A stretch of 64,000 bases of DNA from Thiopseudomonas denitrificans (GTDB lineage Bacteria; Pseudomonadota; Gammaproteobacteria; Pseudomonadales; Pseudomonadaceae): positions 310,001 to 374,000 of the forward strand of contig NZ_LNJZ01000009.1 in the NCBI RefSeq assembly GCF_002866065.1, given 5' to 3'. A model generated the notes under the pieces. The model did not search any database and was not told the DNA's origin. It saw nothing but the letters and a program-made list of their open reading frames with translations. The position numbers and the translations under genes were made by a program. Shown here piece after piece: positions 39,074 through 50,373 of this stretch; the first letter of the stretch is position 1, and the number at the start of each line of letters is the position of its first letter.

Positions 39074-40258
39074 TCACTCGTTGGGCGTAACCCGCAGCAG
39101 CGCTCCCCGCGCGGCATCTGTCAGCAGCATGATGGCGCCGTCCGGGGCGATCGCCACATCGCGGATGCGCCCGTGCTCGCCCTGCAGATAGCGGGCTTCT
39201 CCGGTCACCCGGCCATCCTTGAGCCTCAGGCGAATCAGTGACTGGCTGGCAAGACCGCCAATCAGCGCGTCACCCTGCCAGCCGGCAAATAGTTCACCCT
39301 GGTAGAAAACCATGCCGCTGGGAGCAATGACCGGGTCCCAATAGTACACCGGCTGCTCCATGCCCTCACCGGCGGTCAGGCCGTCACCAATGGCACGCCC
39401 CGAGTACTCCACACCATAGGTGATGAGCGGCCAGCCGTAATTGCGCCCGGGAAGTGGCCGGTTCAGCTCATCACCGCCACGTGCACCATGCTCGACGGTC
39501 CAGAGACGGCCATCGGCAGCCAATGCGGCGGACTGGATATTGCGATGTCCGTACGACCAGACTTCCGGCTGGCCGCCTGCAATCAGCGGATTGCCTGCAG
39601 CCGCCCCGCCCTCCGGGTTGATCCGCAGCACCTTGCCAATATGGGTGCCGACATCCTGCACCAGGGCACGCGCCTGGTTGCGGTCACCGGTGGTAACGAA
39701 CAGCATGCCTTCCCTGTCAAACACCAGCCGGGACCCGAAGTGCGCACTGGAGCGCCACGCTGGATTTTGCCGGAAGATCACCCGGACATCCGTCAGCTGG
39801 CGGTAGTCAGCGGACAACACGGCCGTTGCCACGGCAGTGGCACTGCCCTCTTTGGCGCGAGGTTCGGCATAGCTCCACCAGACGCGACGGGTTTGCTCAA
39901 AGTCATCCGCAATCACCACATCCAGCAGCCCGCCCTGCCCGTGGGCGTCGACGACGGGGACGCCGGCAACCGGAGCCGAGACCTGGCCCGTTGCAAAAAC
40001 CCGCCGCATCCGTCCGGGGCGCTCCGTCACCAGCCATGAACCGTCCGGCAGCAGTGCCATGCCCCAGGGATGTTCCAGCCCGCCAGCAATGACTTGGACC
40101 TGCAATTGATGATGATCCTGCAGCAGCGGCGCACGGGTTTGCCCGGCAAACGCCGGTTGCTGGCCCCTGGCATTGGCAGCACGGGCATTGAAGTCCTGCG
40201 CCTGCCCTGTTTCGGCAAGACAGCAGAACAACATGAAATGAACCAGCAGCTTGTTCAT
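39074..40258 (-). CDS. Periplasmic PQQ-type aldose sugar dehydrogenase (YliI family)
   Basis: Soluble quinoprotein glucose/sorbosone dehydrogenase family; E. coli YliI oxidises aldoses with PQQ. A signal peptide (MNKLLVHFMLFCCLAETGQA) precedes a six-bladed propeller of about 370 residues with HPWGMALLPDG, FGSRLVFD and the GDRNQ and YGHRN segments typical of the family. The ATG with a GGGGAAAG site is chosen over a 39-residue upstream extension that would hide the signal. Confidence 0.9.
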   Translation of the reverse strand: MNKLLVHFMLFCCLAETGQAQDFNARAANARGQQPAFAGQTRAPLLQDHHQLQVQVIAGGLEHPWGMALLPDGSWLVTERPGRMRRVFATGQVSAPVAGVPVVDAHGQGGLLDVVIADDFEQTRRVWWSYAEPRAKEGSATAVATAVLSADYRQLTDVRVIFRQNPAWRSSAHFGSRLVFDREGMLFVTTGDRNQARALVQDVGTHIGKVLRINPEGGAAAGNPLIAGGQPEVWSYGHRNIQSAALAADGRLWTVEHGARGGDELNRPLPGRNYGWPLITYGVEYSGRAIGDGLTAGEGMEQPVYYWDPVIAPSGMVFYQGELFAGWQGDALIGGLASQSLIRLRLKDGRVTGEARYLQGEHGRIRDVAIAPDGAIMLLTDAARGALLRVTPNE

Positions 40259-40424
40259 CTTTCCCCCCCGGCATGATGCATGGTCATGCGCCAGGATTCT
40301 GGCCAGCCAGTGCCCGCCTACGGGCTCCCCGACCACGCAACACAATCGCGATGCACCGTGTTTCAGCGTTCTCACGTCACCGGCTGACAGACAGCAAGGA
40401 GGCGGCCCGGCTGCAGGCCGGCTC

Positions 40425-41543
40425 TCAGCTCATCACCAGATTATCCCGGTGAATCAGTTCCGCGTCACCGACATAGCCCAGAATTTCAGCAATCTGGTCC
40501 GACGGGCGACGCATGATTCTGGCGGTTTCCATGGCGTTATAGTTGGTCAGGCCACGGGCCACTTCCAACCCGCGCTCGTCGACACACACCAGCATTTCGC
40601 CACGGCGGAACTGGCCGCTGACCGCCAGCACTCCGACCGGCAGCAGGCTCTTGTGACCGTCACGCAATGCCTTCACCGCACCGGCATCCAGGGTCAGGGT
40701 GCCACGGGTTTGCAGGTGGCCGGCCAGCCACTGCTTGCGCGCGGCATCGCGACACTGGTCGGAAGTCAGCAGGGTACCCAGTGGTTCTCCCTCTTTCAGG
40801 CGCTCGATCACCCGCTCGATACTGCCGCCGACAATCATGCTATGGGCACCTGAACGTGCCGCCAGCCGTGCCGCGCGCAGCTTGGTCTGCATGCCGCCTC
40901 GGCCCAGCGCCCCGGCACTGCCGCCGGCCGCCGCATCCAGTGCCGGGTCATCGGCACGGGCCTGCACAATCACCTGCGCGGCAGGGTTGGTACGGGGATC
41001 GGAGTCGTACATGGCATCCTGATCGGTGAGAATCACCAGCAGGTCAGCCTCGACCAGATTGGCCACCAGTGCGGCCAGGGTATCGTTGTCACCAAAACGG
41101 ATCTCGTCAGTGGCCACGGTGTCATTTTCGTTGATCACCGGGATCACGCCCAGCTCCAGCAAGGTGGTCAGGGTACTGCGGGCGTTCAGGTAACGCTTGC
41201 GGTCAGACAGGTCATCATGAGTCAGCAGGATCTGTGCGGTGCGCTCGTTGTGATCGGCAAAGCTGCTTTCCCACGCCTTGATCAGGCTCATCTGCCCGAC
41301 CGCCGCTGCGGCCTGCAACTCGCTGACCCGTTCCGGCCGTTGTGTCCAGCCCAGCCGGCTCATGCCGGCAGCCACCGCACCGGAGGACACCAGCACCAGG
41401 TCAATGCCGGCCTCGCGCAGGGCCACCATCTGGCGCACCCAGATGGCCATGGCGTTACGGTCAAGCCCGCGCCCGTCAGCAGTCAGCAGGGCGCTACCAA
41501 TCTTGATGACCCAGCGACGGGCCTGAGTTACCTGTTCACGCAT
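40425..41543 (-). CDS. proB: Glutamate 5-kinase
   Basis: First step of proline synthesis: phosphorylates glutamate. The 372 residues comprise an amino-acid kinase domain (about 1-255, with KIGSALLT and SSGAVAAG motifs) and a C-terminal PUA domain (about 280-360). It follows obgE on the same strand, separated by two REP-like repeat pairs. This is the standard pseudomonad order rplU-rpmA-obgE-proB. Confidence 0.96.
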   Translation of the reverse strand: MREQVTQARRWVIKIGSALLTADGRGLDRNAMAIWVRQMVALREAGIDLVLVSSGAVAAGMSRLGWTQRPERVSELQAAAAVGQMSLIKAWESSFADHNERTAQILLTHDDLSDRKRYLNARSTLTTLLELGVIPVINENDTVATDEIRFGDNDTLAALVANLVEADLLVILTDQDAMYDSDPRTNPAAQVIVQARADDPALDAAAGGSAGALGRGGMQTKLRAARLAARSGAHSMIVGGSIERVIERLKEGEPLGTLLTSDQCRDAARKQWLAGHLQTRGTLTLDAGAVKALRDGHKSLLPVGVLAVSGQFRRGEMLVCVDERGLEVARGLTNYNAMETARIMRRPSDQIAEILGYVGDAELIHRDNLVMS

Positions 41544-41554
41544 TCAAAGCATCC

Positions 41555-41659
41555 TGTAGGTGCGAATTCATTCGCACACGATACGTTACTACCCGGCATT
41601 TCCAAATGGATCAGCACAATTTTGGTGGACGTTTTTGTTCGAATAAATTCGAACCTACA
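41555..41659. repeat. REP-like palindrome pair 1
   Basis: Two 24-bp units in opposite orientation: 41555-41578 (TGTAGGTGCGAATTCATTCG plus CACA) and, inverted, 41636-41659, separated by 57 bp. Each unit contains its own palindrome around CGAATT. The unit resembles repetitive extragenic palindromes common in Pseudomonas. The pair lies between proB and obgE. Confidence 0.85.
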
Positions 41660-41716
41660 ATCGTCATCAACCTGCCGTTGCCGGGCGATGACGACCATTC
41701 ACGAATGTATTCATCC

Positions 41717-41782
41717 TGTAGATGCGAATTCATTCGCACAACCCGAAAGGACGTTCTTTGTTCGAATAAATTCGAACCTACG
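41717..41782. repeat. REP-like palindrome pair 2
   Basis: Second inverted pair of the same 24-bp unit: 41717-41740 and, reversed, 41759-41782, with an 18-bp spacer. The second unit abuts the obgE stop codon. The outer stem base pair is G-C in the first unit and T-A in the second. Confidence 0.85.
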
Positions 41783-43000
<1,218 letters not shown>

Positions 43001-43064
43001 TCAGTCCTGCACTTGGGTGCCGGTATTATATAGGTATATGGCCCTGCCGCATGGCCTTTGCTTT

Positions 43065-43127
43065 TGTAGGTACGAATTTATTCGTACACACCTGCATACC
43101 CTGTGTGCGAATAAATTCGCACCTACA
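43065..43127. repeat. REP-like palindrome pair 3
   Basis: The same 24-bp unit as between proB and obgE, at 43065-43088 and inverted at 43104-43127, with a 15-bp spacer, upstream of obgE. The outer stem base pair is A-T in the first unit and G-C in the second. Confidence 0.85.
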
Positions 43128-43156
43128 TATAGCCTGCAGACAGCTCGGAGTTTGCG

Positions 43157-43264
43157 GCAGCGCCGGGGCATGAGTGGAGCAAACCTTCAACGCCATGGAT
43201 GGCGTTGCAGAGCCTGCAGGGACGTACTTGCGGCGTGTTTGCGTAGCCCATGCCCCGGCGCTGC
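43157..43264. repeat. 108-bp compound hairpin element
   Basis: Perfect 16-bp outer arms (43157-43172, GCAGCGCCGGGGCATG, and 43249-43264, its reverse complement) enclose second arms GCAAAC (43179-43184) and GTTTGC (43237-43242), then a 20-bp palindrome CAACGCCATGGATGGCGTTG (43188-43207) and CCTGCAGG (43213-43220). It has no coding potential. The terminal inverted repeats suggest a MITE-like repeat or a structured RNA; it lies between rpmA and obgE. Confidence 0.75.
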
Positions 43265-43321
43265 TTCCATCAAGCTAAAGGGAACAGCCTTGCAATATCT
43301 TATAAAAACAAAAAACCAAAA

Positions 43322-43350
43322 CAAAAAAGCCCCGTCAATCTGACAGGGCT
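43322..43350 (-). terminator. Rho-independent terminator of rplU-rpmA
   Basis: On the minus strand AGCCCTGTCA pairs with TGACGGGGCT (one mismatch, 3-nt loop) and is followed by TTTTTTGT, 18 bp after the rpmA stop. It separates the ribosomal genes from obgE. Confidence 0.85.
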
Positions 43351-43367
43351 TTTGCGAATCAGGGGAT

Positions 43368-43625
43368 TCAGGCGTTGACTACGCTTACGTAGCGACGGCC
43401 GAACGCGCCCTTGACTTCAAACTTGACCACGCCTTCCTGCTTTGCAAACAGGGTGTGATCCTTGCCCATGCCTACGCCGTAACCAGCGTGGAACTGGGTG
43501 CCGCGCTGACGCACGATGATGTTGCCTGCCTGGACAACCTGGCCGCCGTACATCTTGACGCCAAGGCGTTTCGATTCCGAGTCGCGACCGTTGCGGGTAC
43601 TACCGCCAGCTTTTTTCGTTGCCAT
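43368..43625 (-). CDS. rpmA: 50S ribosomal protein L27
   Basis: An 85-residue bL27 that reaches the peptidyl transferase centre. The N-terminus begins [20 protein letters not shown], directly at the Ala after Met, without the cleaved extension seen in Firmicutes. ACAGGAGA lies upstream. It follows rplU by 32 bp. Confidence 0.97.
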   Translation of the reverse strand: MATKKAGGSTRNGRDSESKRLGVKMYGGQVVQAGNIIVRQRGTQFHAGYGVGMGKDHTLFAKQEGVVKFEVKGAFGRRYVSVVNA

Positions 43626-43657
43626 GAGTTCAGTTCTCCTGTGATTAACCCAAGCGC

Positions 43658-43969
43658 TTAGGCTTGAATACCAGTGATTTTGACTTCAGTAAACCACTGA
43701 CGGTGGCCCTGACGCTTCATGCTGTGCTTGCGGCGGCGGAACTTGATGATGCGGATCTTGTCGTGACGACCCTGGGAAACCACCTCGGCGGTAACCTTGG
43801 CACCTTCAACGACCGGCGCACCGATTTTTACATCTTCGCCATTACCGACCAGCAGAACGCGGTCGAAAGTGATGCTGTTGCCGGTAGCTTCTTCCAGCTT
43901 CTCGATTTTCAAGAATTCGCCTTCGGCGACCTTGTACTGCTTGCCACCAGTTACAATAACTGCGTACAT
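43658..43969 (-). CDS. rplU: 50S ribosomal protein L21
   Basis: A 103-residue bL21 component of the large subunit, with the canonical N-terminus [18 protein letters not shown] and the C-terminal [19 protein letters not shown]-binding segment. GGAGATATACG lies upstream. It is the first gene of rplU-rpmA and divergent from ispB. Confidence 0.97.
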   Translation of the reverse strand: MYAVIVTGGKQYKVAEGEFLKIEKLEEATGNSITFDRVLLVGNGEDVKIGAPVVEGAKVTAEVVSQGRHDKIRIIKFRRRKHSMKRQGHRQWFTEVKITGIQA

Positions 43970-44179
43970 CGTATATCTCCGTAATTCCTGCTCACCCGGA
44001 CCTTTTTAAGAATAGGTAGTGTCCGGCATGGCTGTCAGCCGCTGGATGGGCCACTGACAATTGCGTAAGGCAGGCTGCCTGAAACCGGATGGGCGGCGAA
44101 TCCGCACATCCATAACTTTGGAGCGCGAATTGTACGCAAGGTGGACACAGGTTTCAAGCCCTGCCCCACTGCTCTTTTC

Positions 44180-44208
44180 TTGACATCACCGAATGCTGAA
44201 CCTAGCAT
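44180..44208 (+). promoter_or_regulatory. Sigma-70 promoter of ispB
   Basis: A consensus -35 TTGACA (44180-44185) and a -10 TAGCAT (44203-44208) are separated by exactly 17 bp, 31 bp upstream of the ispB ATG. The rest of the 270-bp divergent gap to rplU shows no other clear element. Confidence 0.75.
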
Positions 44209-44239
44209 GCTGCACAGTCTATTTGGAGCCTTGCCTGCC

Positions 44240-45208
44240 ATGCAACCACAGAGTTTCTACCAGGTCGTCACTGACGACTTTGCCACCGTTGACCGGCTGA
44301 TCCGCGAACAGCTGTCTTCACGCGTTCCACTGGTGGAAAAAATCGGCGACTACATCATCTCTGCCGGTGGCAAACGCCTGCGCCCGCTGCTGACCCTGCT
44401 GGCCGGCAATGCGTTGGGCCAGTGCGACGAGCGCACCTGCAAGCTGGCTGCCTCCATCGAGTTCCTGCATACCTCCACCCTGCTGCATGACGATGTGGTC
44501 GACAAGTCCGACCTGCGTCGTGGCCGTGCCACCGCCAATGCCAAGTGGGGCAACTCGGCCAGTGTGCTGGTCGGCGATTTCCTGTATGCCCGCTCGTTCG
44601 AGCTGATGGTGCAACTGGAGTCCATTCCTGTATTGCAGGTGCTGTCCAACGCCACCCGCGTGATTGCCGAGGGCGAAGTATTGCAGCTGACCAAGGTGCG
44701 CGACGCCAGCACCAGCGAAGAAACCTACATGGAAGTGATCCGCGCCAAGACCGCCATGCTGTTCGAGGCATCGACCCAGTGCGCAGCCCTGCTGGTCAAC
44801 GCACCGGCCGAGCAGACCGAAGCCCTGCGCCAGTACGGTGACAAACTGGGTATCGCCTTCCAGCTGATGGATGACCTGCTCGACTACCAGGGCGACGCCG
44901 AAACCCTGGGCAAGAACGTTGGTGACGACCTGGCCGAGGGCAAACCGACCCTGCCACTGATTGTCGCCATGCGCCAGGGCACACCTGAGCAGGCACAACT
45001 GGTGCGCACCGCCATCCAGAAAGGCGGTATCGAAAACCTCGACGCCATCAGCCAGGCGGTTCGCGACAGTGGCGCGCTGGACTATACCGCCAGCAAGGCC
45101 CGCCAGTTTGCCGACGAGGCGATTGACTGTCTCGACACCCTGCCCGATTCCGCCTACAAAAGCGCCATGGCCGACCTGGCCCGCTTTGCGGTCGAACGCA
45201 GCCTGTAA
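44240..45208 (+). CDS. ispB: Octaprenyl diphosphate synthase
   Basis: Trans-prenyltransferase that makes the ubiquinone side chain. The 322 residues carry the two Asp-rich motifs, in LLHDDVVDKSD and LMDDLLDYQGD, and the GGKRLRP segment near residue 42. A GTG-initiated reading 99 bp earlier overlaps the predicted promoter; the ATG before QPQSFYQVV is chosen. It is divergent from rplU, the standard arrangement. Confidence 0.95.
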   Translation: MQPQSFYQVVTDDFATVDRLIREQLSSRVPLVEKIGDYIISAGGKRLRPLLTLLAGNALGQCDERTCKLAASIEFLHTSTLLHDDVVDKSDLRRGRATANAKWGNSASVLVGDFLYARSFELMVQLESIPVLQVLSNATRVIAEGEVLQLTKVRDASTSEETYMEVIRAKTAMLFEASTQCAALLVNAPAEQTEALRQYGDKLGIAFQLMDDLLDYQGDAETLGKNVGDDLAEGKPTLPLIVAMRQGTPEQAQLVRTAIQKGGIENLDAISQAVRDSGALDYTASKARQFADEAIDCLDTLPDSAYKSAMADLARFAVERSL

Positions 45209-45297
45209 GCACGGGCTGCCGGCTTATATATTCCTTCGCCTAAAATCGCCAAATCGCTTACACTAGCGGCAATTTCAACAACCTGTAAGTGAACGCC

Positions 45298-46698
45298 GTG
45301 CTCAAGGCACTCAAGAAAATCCTGCCACACAAAGAAGCCCTGCCAGAAGCAGCCGAACAACCCCGGCCCGCTGCCACAGCTCCGGCCAGTCCCGCGCAGC
45401 CGGCTACCGACACAACGGCCAAAAAAGAGCGTAACCGCAAAGGCCGCCAGGCCCGCAAATCCCGGGAGCAGGCCGCCGACAACTGGAGCATCGACGATTT
45501 CGTCGTCGAGCCGATGGAAGGCAAGACCCGTTTTCACGACTTCCAGCTCAGGCCCGAACTGATGCGTGCCATCCAGGCACTGGGTTTTCCCTACTGCACG
45601 CCAATCCAGGCCCAGGTGCTTGGCCATACCCTCAAGGGCCGCGATGCCATTGGCCGTGCCCAGACCGGTACCGGCAAGACCGCCGCATTCCTGGTGTCCA
45701 CCATCAGCCAGCTACTGGAAAACCCGCCACCGGAAGAACGCTACATGGGCGAGCCCCGCGCCCTGATCATCGCGCCGACCCGCGAGCTGGTCATGCAGAT
45801 CGCCAAGGATGCCGAGGAGCTGACCCGTTTCTGCAAGCTCAACGTGATGAGTTTTGTCGGTGGCATGGACTTTGACAAGCAGCTACGCCAGCTGGAAGCC
45901 CGTTACTGCGACATTCTGGTGGCCACCCCCGGCCGCCTGCTCGACTTCAACCAGCGCGGCGAGGTGCATCTGGACCTGGTCGAAGTGCTGGTGCTGGACG
46001 AGGCCGACCGCATGCTGGACATGGGCTTCATTCCCCAGGTGCGCCAGATCATCCGCCAGACGCCACGCAAGGACCAGCGTCAAACGCTGCTGTTCTCGGC
46101 CACCTTCACCGATGCGGTGATGGACCTGTCACGCCAATGGACGGTCGAGCCGGCTGTGGTGGAAATCGAACCCGAACAGGTGGCCAGTGATACCGTCGAG
46201 CAACACGTATACGCCGTGGCCGAAAAAGACAAATACAGCCTGCTGTACAACCTGATCAGCGAAAACGACTGGAACCGGGTGATGGTCTTTGCCAACCGCC
46301 GTGACGAGGTGCGCCGCATCGAGGAGCGCCTGCTGCGCGACGGCGTCAACGCCGCCCAGATGTCCGGCGAAGTGCCGCAACAGAAGCGGGTACGGGTGCT
46401 GGAGCAGTTCCGCGAAGGCAAGATCAAGGTGCTGGTGGCCACCGACGTGGCCGGGCGCGGCATTCACGTCGACGACATCAGCCACGTCATCAACTACACG
46501 CTGCCCGAAGACCCCGACGACTACATCCACCGCATCGGCCGTACCGGACGTGCCGGCAGCAGCGGTGTCTCCATCAGCTTTGCCGGCGAGAACGATGCTT
46601 TCGCCCTGCCTCCCATCGAGGAACTGCTGGGGCGCAGGATTGACTGTGAAACACCACCGCAGCACTTGCTGAAGCGTCCGCCACGTCCGGGGCGTTAA
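45298..46698 (+). CDS. rhlB: DEAD-box RNA helicase RhlB
   Basis: ATP-dependent RNA helicase, a degradosome partner of RNase E. The 466 residues have an unstructured basic N-terminus (about 15-60), Walker [16 protein letters not shown], and the C-terminal [10 protein letters not shown] motif. Two in-frame GTG starts are possible (45289 and 45298); the second gives the usual (M)LKALKKIL start and better spacing to the weak TAAGTGA. No ATG is available. Confidence 0.92.
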   Translation: MLKALKKILPHKEALPEAAEQPRPAATAPASPAQPATDTTAKKERNRKGRQARKSREQAADNWSIDDFVVEPMEGKTRFHDFQLRPELMRAIQALGFPYCTPIQAQVLGHTLKGRDAIGRAQTGTGKTAAFLVSTISQLLENPPPEERYMGEPRALIIAPTRELVMQIAKDAEELTRFCKLNVMSFVGGMDFDKQLRQLEARYCDILVATPGRLLDFNQRGEVHLDLVEVLVLDEADRMLDMGFIPQVRQIIRQTPRKDQRQTLLFSATFTDAVMDLSRQWTVEPAVVEIEPEQVASDTVEQHVYAVAEKDKYSLLYNLISENDWNRVMVFANRRDEVRRIEERLLRDGVNAAQMSGEVPQQKRVRVLEQFREGKIKVLVATDVAGRGIHVDDISHVINYTLPEDPDDYIHRIGRTGRAGSSGVSISFAGENDAFALPPIEELLGRRIDCETPPQHLLKRPPRPGR

Positions 46699-46782
46699 CC
46701 ACAAACCCGGTCACTACGGCGTCACCATTGCGCCCGGCGCGGCAACTTCCGCGTCCGGCACCTCAGGTACCGGACGACCTTC

Positions 46783-48603
46783 CTAACGTCTTCTGCCGCG
46801 CCGGTGCAAGCCGGTCAATACCAGCACAACCACCAGCAGCAGCGGCATGACCAGCAGGTTGAACAGCTTGACGGTACGGCCCAGGGCTTCGATATCGGCA
46901 TATTGCTGATACCTCACTTCACGCAGCTCCTTGCGCACGGCCAGCTGCTCCTGCCGGTACTGCTGCAGCAATTGCTGCTCTTCCCCGCTGCTGTCCAGTC
47001 CCTCTTCCGGGATCACCTGCAAATCGGCGATCTGTTGCTCCAGACGGGTCAGACGTAATTGCAGCTGTTGTTCGGTATCGCGAAAGCGCTCTTCAGCACT
47101 GCGCCGGATACGCTCAACCAGGGTAAAGGGCCGGCTGAAATCACCGTGAGCACGCACGCTGATCAGCGCTTGCGAACCGCTCAGGTTTTCCAGTGCATTG
47201 AGCACCAGGTTGCCATTATCCGCCCAGGGGCGCGGCAGTAGCTGACCGGCAACGTCCTGCTGCTGCACCCACAGGCCGTCACCCAGCATGTCGGTGTCGG
47301 CCACCACCAGCACCTCGATGGCATCAGACCGCACCAGCCCCGGCAACTGCCCTTCCAGTCCATCAGGAAAGGCACTACGTGCCGGCCCGCTGATACGGGC
47401 AGCAACGGTGTAGCGTTCGCCGGTGGGTTCCATGTCAGCATACAGCTCGCCGGGATGCGCAAGCCGGGTTAACCGGGATACACCAAAAGGCATTGCCGCC
47501 GTCGAGCTTTCGACCAGCGGTGTGAACCGGGTGGTGGCCTGCTCCAGCGACTGCAGGATGCCCGCCGTGGCCAGTGTCAGCCGTTCCAGACGGGCCGTGA
47601 CCACATCGTTCCGGTTGAGCCCCTGTTCCGGCACTGTCAGCCAGGCTAGGTGACGTACCGGACGCTGCTGCTCGCCCGCCGCCACACTCATGGCATAGCT
47701 CGCATCACCCAGCACCCGCCCCGGCAGCATCCGTACCCCCCACGCCTGCAGCAAGCTGTCCAGTTCCGAATGGCGCCCCTCTCCCAGCACCTGCTGCAAA
47801 TCCGTCTGCGCATCCAGCTCGCTGAGTGGATCAACAAACGCCAGCAAGCGGCCACCACGCAGGACAAACTGGTCGATCGCATACAGGGCAGGCAGAGACA
47901 ACTGCTGCGGATGCACCAGCCAGAGCACGTCAATCTGCTCTGGAATCCGGTCAACAGCGCTATCCAGAAACTCCAGAGAAAACTGCTGGCGCACCTGTTC
48001 CAGCACCGTCCACGGCTGCTGCATGCCGCCAGCAGTAAACCCGCCCTCCAGCGGCAGCCCCGACATCAGCCCCACCACCGGCCGTTTGCTGCGTGACAGG
48101 TCATGCAGCAAACGGCTCAGCTCGTACTCGAGAAAGCGCTCCTGATCCAGCGCGAACAGGGGAACCGCCGCCTGCCGGCCACTGCTGTTACGACCGGACA
48201 GACCCAGATAGAGCACATCGCCCAATGGCATCGGGACCGGCTGCAAGCCCAGCGCAGCGGCCTGGTCTTCCTGTTCGGAGAAGGGTTCCGGGTCAATCAC
48301 CAGCAGACTGAGCTTGCCGTTGGCATGCTGCACATAGGTTTCCAGCAACTCCTGCACGCGCCGTGCGTACTGGCGCACCTGCGGCAGATCGCGGGCGGCC
48401 CGGCCGGAAAAGAACAACTGCAGCTCAACCGGCTCCTCCATCTGCTGCAGCAGATGGAGGGTGCCGGGTGACAGGCTGTACAGCTGCCCTTCGGTCAGGT
48501 CCAGCTGTGCATGCTTCAGCAGCGTGCCGGCCACGGCGTTGAACAGCAGAAATGCACCGGCAATCATCGCCAGTCCCAAGGTCGAGCGCATCAGTCTGGC
48601 CAT
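46783..48603 (-). CDS. GldG-type ABC transporter auxiliary protein
   Basis: A 606-residue protein with one N-terminal (about 10-30) and one C-terminal (about 580-600) membrane helix, and a large periplasmic GldG/ABC_transp_aux domain followed by a coiled coil (about 500-560). Homologues sit with a GldF-like permease and an ATPase. Here the three genes are nearly fused: 2-bp gap to the permease, which overlaps the ATPase by 4 bp. The substrate is unknown. Confidence 0.85.
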   Translation of the reverse strand: MARLMRSTLGLAMIAGAFLLFNAVAGTLLKHAQLDLTEGQLYSLSPGTLHLLQQMEEPVELQLFFSGRAARDLPQVRQYARRVQELLETYVQHANGKLSLLVIDPEPFSEQEDQAAALGLQPVPMPLGDVLYLGLSGRNSSGRQAAVPLFALDQERFLEYELSRLLHDLSRSKRPVVGLMSGLPLEGGFTAGGMQQPWTVLEQVRQQFSLEFLDSAVDRIPEQIDVLWLVHPQQLSLPALYAIDQFVLRGGRLLAFVDPLSELDAQTDLQQVLGEGRHSELDSLLQAWGVRMLPGRVLGDASYAMSVAAGEQQRPVRHLAWLTVPEQGLNRNDVVTARLERLTLATAGILQSLEQATTRFTPLVESSTAAMPFGVSRLTRLAHPGELYADMEPTGERYTVAARISGPARSAFPDGLEGQLPGLVRSDAIEVLVVADTDMLGDGLWVQQQDVAGQLLPRPWADNGNLVLNALENLSGSQALISVRAHGDFSRPFTLVERIRRSAEERFRDTEQQLQLRLTRLEQQIADLQVIPEEGLDSSGEEQQLLQQYRQEQLAVRKELREVRYQQYADIEALGRTVKLFNLLVMPLLLVVVLVLTGLHRRGRRR

Positions 48604-48605
48604 GT

Positions 48606-49340
48606 TCAGTCCGCCTTTTTCAATTCAAGCAGAATGCCGTTGGCCAGCAGCCAGGCGATGATGAAACTGGCAAAAAACAGCAGATCCCGCGCATCCAGCA
48701 CACCACGGCTGATGGCCTGAAAGCGGGTCAGGAAACTCAGTGAGGCCAACAGGTCCAGCCACCACTGCGGTGCCCAGCCGCGAAAGGCATCCAGCACCAG
48801 CGCATGTCCCGGCAGCAAGAACAGGAAACACACCACCACAGCCATGATAAAGGCCACCACCGGGCTGGTGCTGTTTGCCGACAGGCAGGCACTCACTGCC
48901 AGAAAGGCACCGGCCAGCAGCCAGCTGCCCAGATAACCGGTGACAATGGCACCATTATCCGGTGAGCCGAGAAAATTCACCGTCAACACCAGCGGAAAAG
49001 TCAGCAGCAGCGCCATGCCGGCAAACAGCCAGGCGGCAAGGAACTTGCCCAGCACCAGTTCGCGCATGCGCACCGGCAAGGTCAGCAGCAACTCAATGCT
49101 GCCGCTTTTGCGCTCTTCCGACCACAACCGCATGCCGAGTGCCGGCAACAGGAACAGGTACAGCCAGGGATGAAAGGCGAAAAACACCTGCAGGTCTGCC
49201 TGCTCGTTTTCATAAAAGCCGCCCATGTAAAAGGTCAGGGCACTGGCCAGCACCAGAAACACCAGCAAATAGACATAGGCCAGCGGCGTGGCAAAATAGG
49301 CGCGGAACTCGCGGCGGATCAGGACAGGCAAGTGGCTCAT
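48606..49340 (-). CDS. ABC transporter permease (GldF/ABC-2 type)
   Basis: A 244-residue membrane protein with about six helices, starting MSHLPVLIRREFRAYFATPLA, typical of ABC-2 permeases that work with a single ATPase. It overlaps the ATPase gene by 4 bp (ATGA) and is followed 2 bp later by the GldG-type gene. In gliding bacteria GldA-GldF-GldG supports motility; in gammaproteobacteria the role is unclear. Confidence 0.88.
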   Translation of the reverse strand: MSHLPVLIRREFRAYFATPLAYVYLLVFLVLASALTFYMGGFYENEQADLQVFFAFHPWLYLFLLPALGMRLWSEERKSGSIELLLTLPVRMRELVLGKFLAAWLFAGMALLLTFPLVLTVNFLGSPDNGAIVTGYLGSWLLAGAFLAVSACLSANSTSPVVAFIMAVVVCFLFLLPGHALVLDAFRGWAPQWWLDLLASLSFLTRFQAISRGVLDARDLLFFASFIIAWLLANGILLELKKAD

Positions 49341-50260
49341 GACGACTCCCCCCGGGTCAGGCGACGAAACACCTCGTCCAGCCGGCCAGGCTCGACCGTC
49401 AGTTCATCCAGTGCCCAGCCCTGCTGCTGCACCAGCGCGTTGACGGCAGGCAACAACATGCATCCCGGTTCCGGGACCAGAGTGAGCGCCCCGCCTGCTG
49501 CAGCTTCCACTGCCTGCACGCCCGGCACTGCCGCCAGAAGTTGCTCATCCAGCTGCGTCACACTGCTGCGTAGGGTCACCGCCTGCCAGTAGCGCGACCG
49601 TTGCTGCAACTGGTGCGGGGTGGCATCGGCCCGCAGCTCGCCACCGGCAATCAGCAATACCCGGCTGCAAATCGCGCCGACCTCTTCAAGAATATGGGTG
49701 GAAACGATAATGGTACGCCCCGGCGCCAGGCGGCGGATCAATTCACGCACCTGGTGCTTCTGGTTGGGGTCCAGGCCATCGGTCGGCTCATCCAGAATCA
49801 ATACATGCGGATCATGCAGCACCGCCTGGGCCAGGCCGACCCGGCGGTTGAAGCCTTTGGACAGGGTGTCGATCCGCTGCTCCCGCACCTCGTGCAGCTC
49901 AAGCAGATCCAGTACCCGCCCGATGCGGTTTCCAAGTTCTGCACCGCGATAACCCCGGATGCGGGCAATGAAGTCCAGAAAGTCGTGCACGCGCATCTCG
50001 CCGTAGCAGGGGGCGCCCTCCGGCAGATAGCCGAGCAGCCGTCGTGCCGCTACCGGCTGACGCGTCACATCAAGGCCGCACAGGCGGGCGGTGCCCGCAT
50101 CCGCGGCGAGAAAACCGGTCAGCATCTTCATGGTGGTGGACTTGCCGGCACCATTGGGTCCGAGAAAACCGGCCACCTCGCCAGGGCGTACCGAAAAAGA
50201 CAGCCCGCGTACGGCCGCCCTGCCGGCAAAGGCCTTGCACAATCCGGATGCTTCTATCAT
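49337..50260 (-). CDS. ABC transporter ATP-binding protein (GldA/CcmA-like)
   Basis: A 307-residue ATPase with Walker A GPNGAGKST, LSKGFNRRVGLA (a variant signature motif), Walker B LILDEPTDGLD and the switch His in STHILEE. The ATG before IEASGLCKAF gives the usual N-terminus; a 17-residue extension is rejected. It forms a compact three-gene exporter with the permease and the GldG-type protein. Confidence 0.9.
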   Translation of the reverse strand: MIEASGLCKAFAGRAAVRGLSFSVRPGEVAGFLGPNGAGKSTTMKMLTGFLAADAGTARLCGLDVTRQPVAARRLLGYLPEGAPCYGEMRVHDFLDFIARIRGYRGAELGNRIGRVLDLLELHEVREQRIDTLSKGFNRRVGLAQAVLHDPHVLILDEPTDGLDPNQKHQVRELIRRLAPGRTIIVSTHILEEVGAICSRVLLIAGGELRADATPHQLQQRSRYWQAVTLRSSVTQLDEQLLAAVPGVQAVEAAAGGALTLVPEPGCMLLPAVNALVQQQGWALDELTVEPGRLDEVFRRLTRGESS

Positions 50261-50373
50261 GACCTCGAACCCCGTTTCCACGTCGGCGGCAAGTGTAACA
50301 AAAGCCGCCAACGGGCTGGCAACTATTCAGGACGGCTTGCTTTTGCCTGCGGCAATCCGTACCATGCGGTCCG

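Noticed and set aside
46753-46775. GTCCGG/CCGGAC hairpin between rhlB and the GldG-type gene
   Set aside because: Short stem with a large loop and no uridine tract on either strand; not enough to call a terminator.
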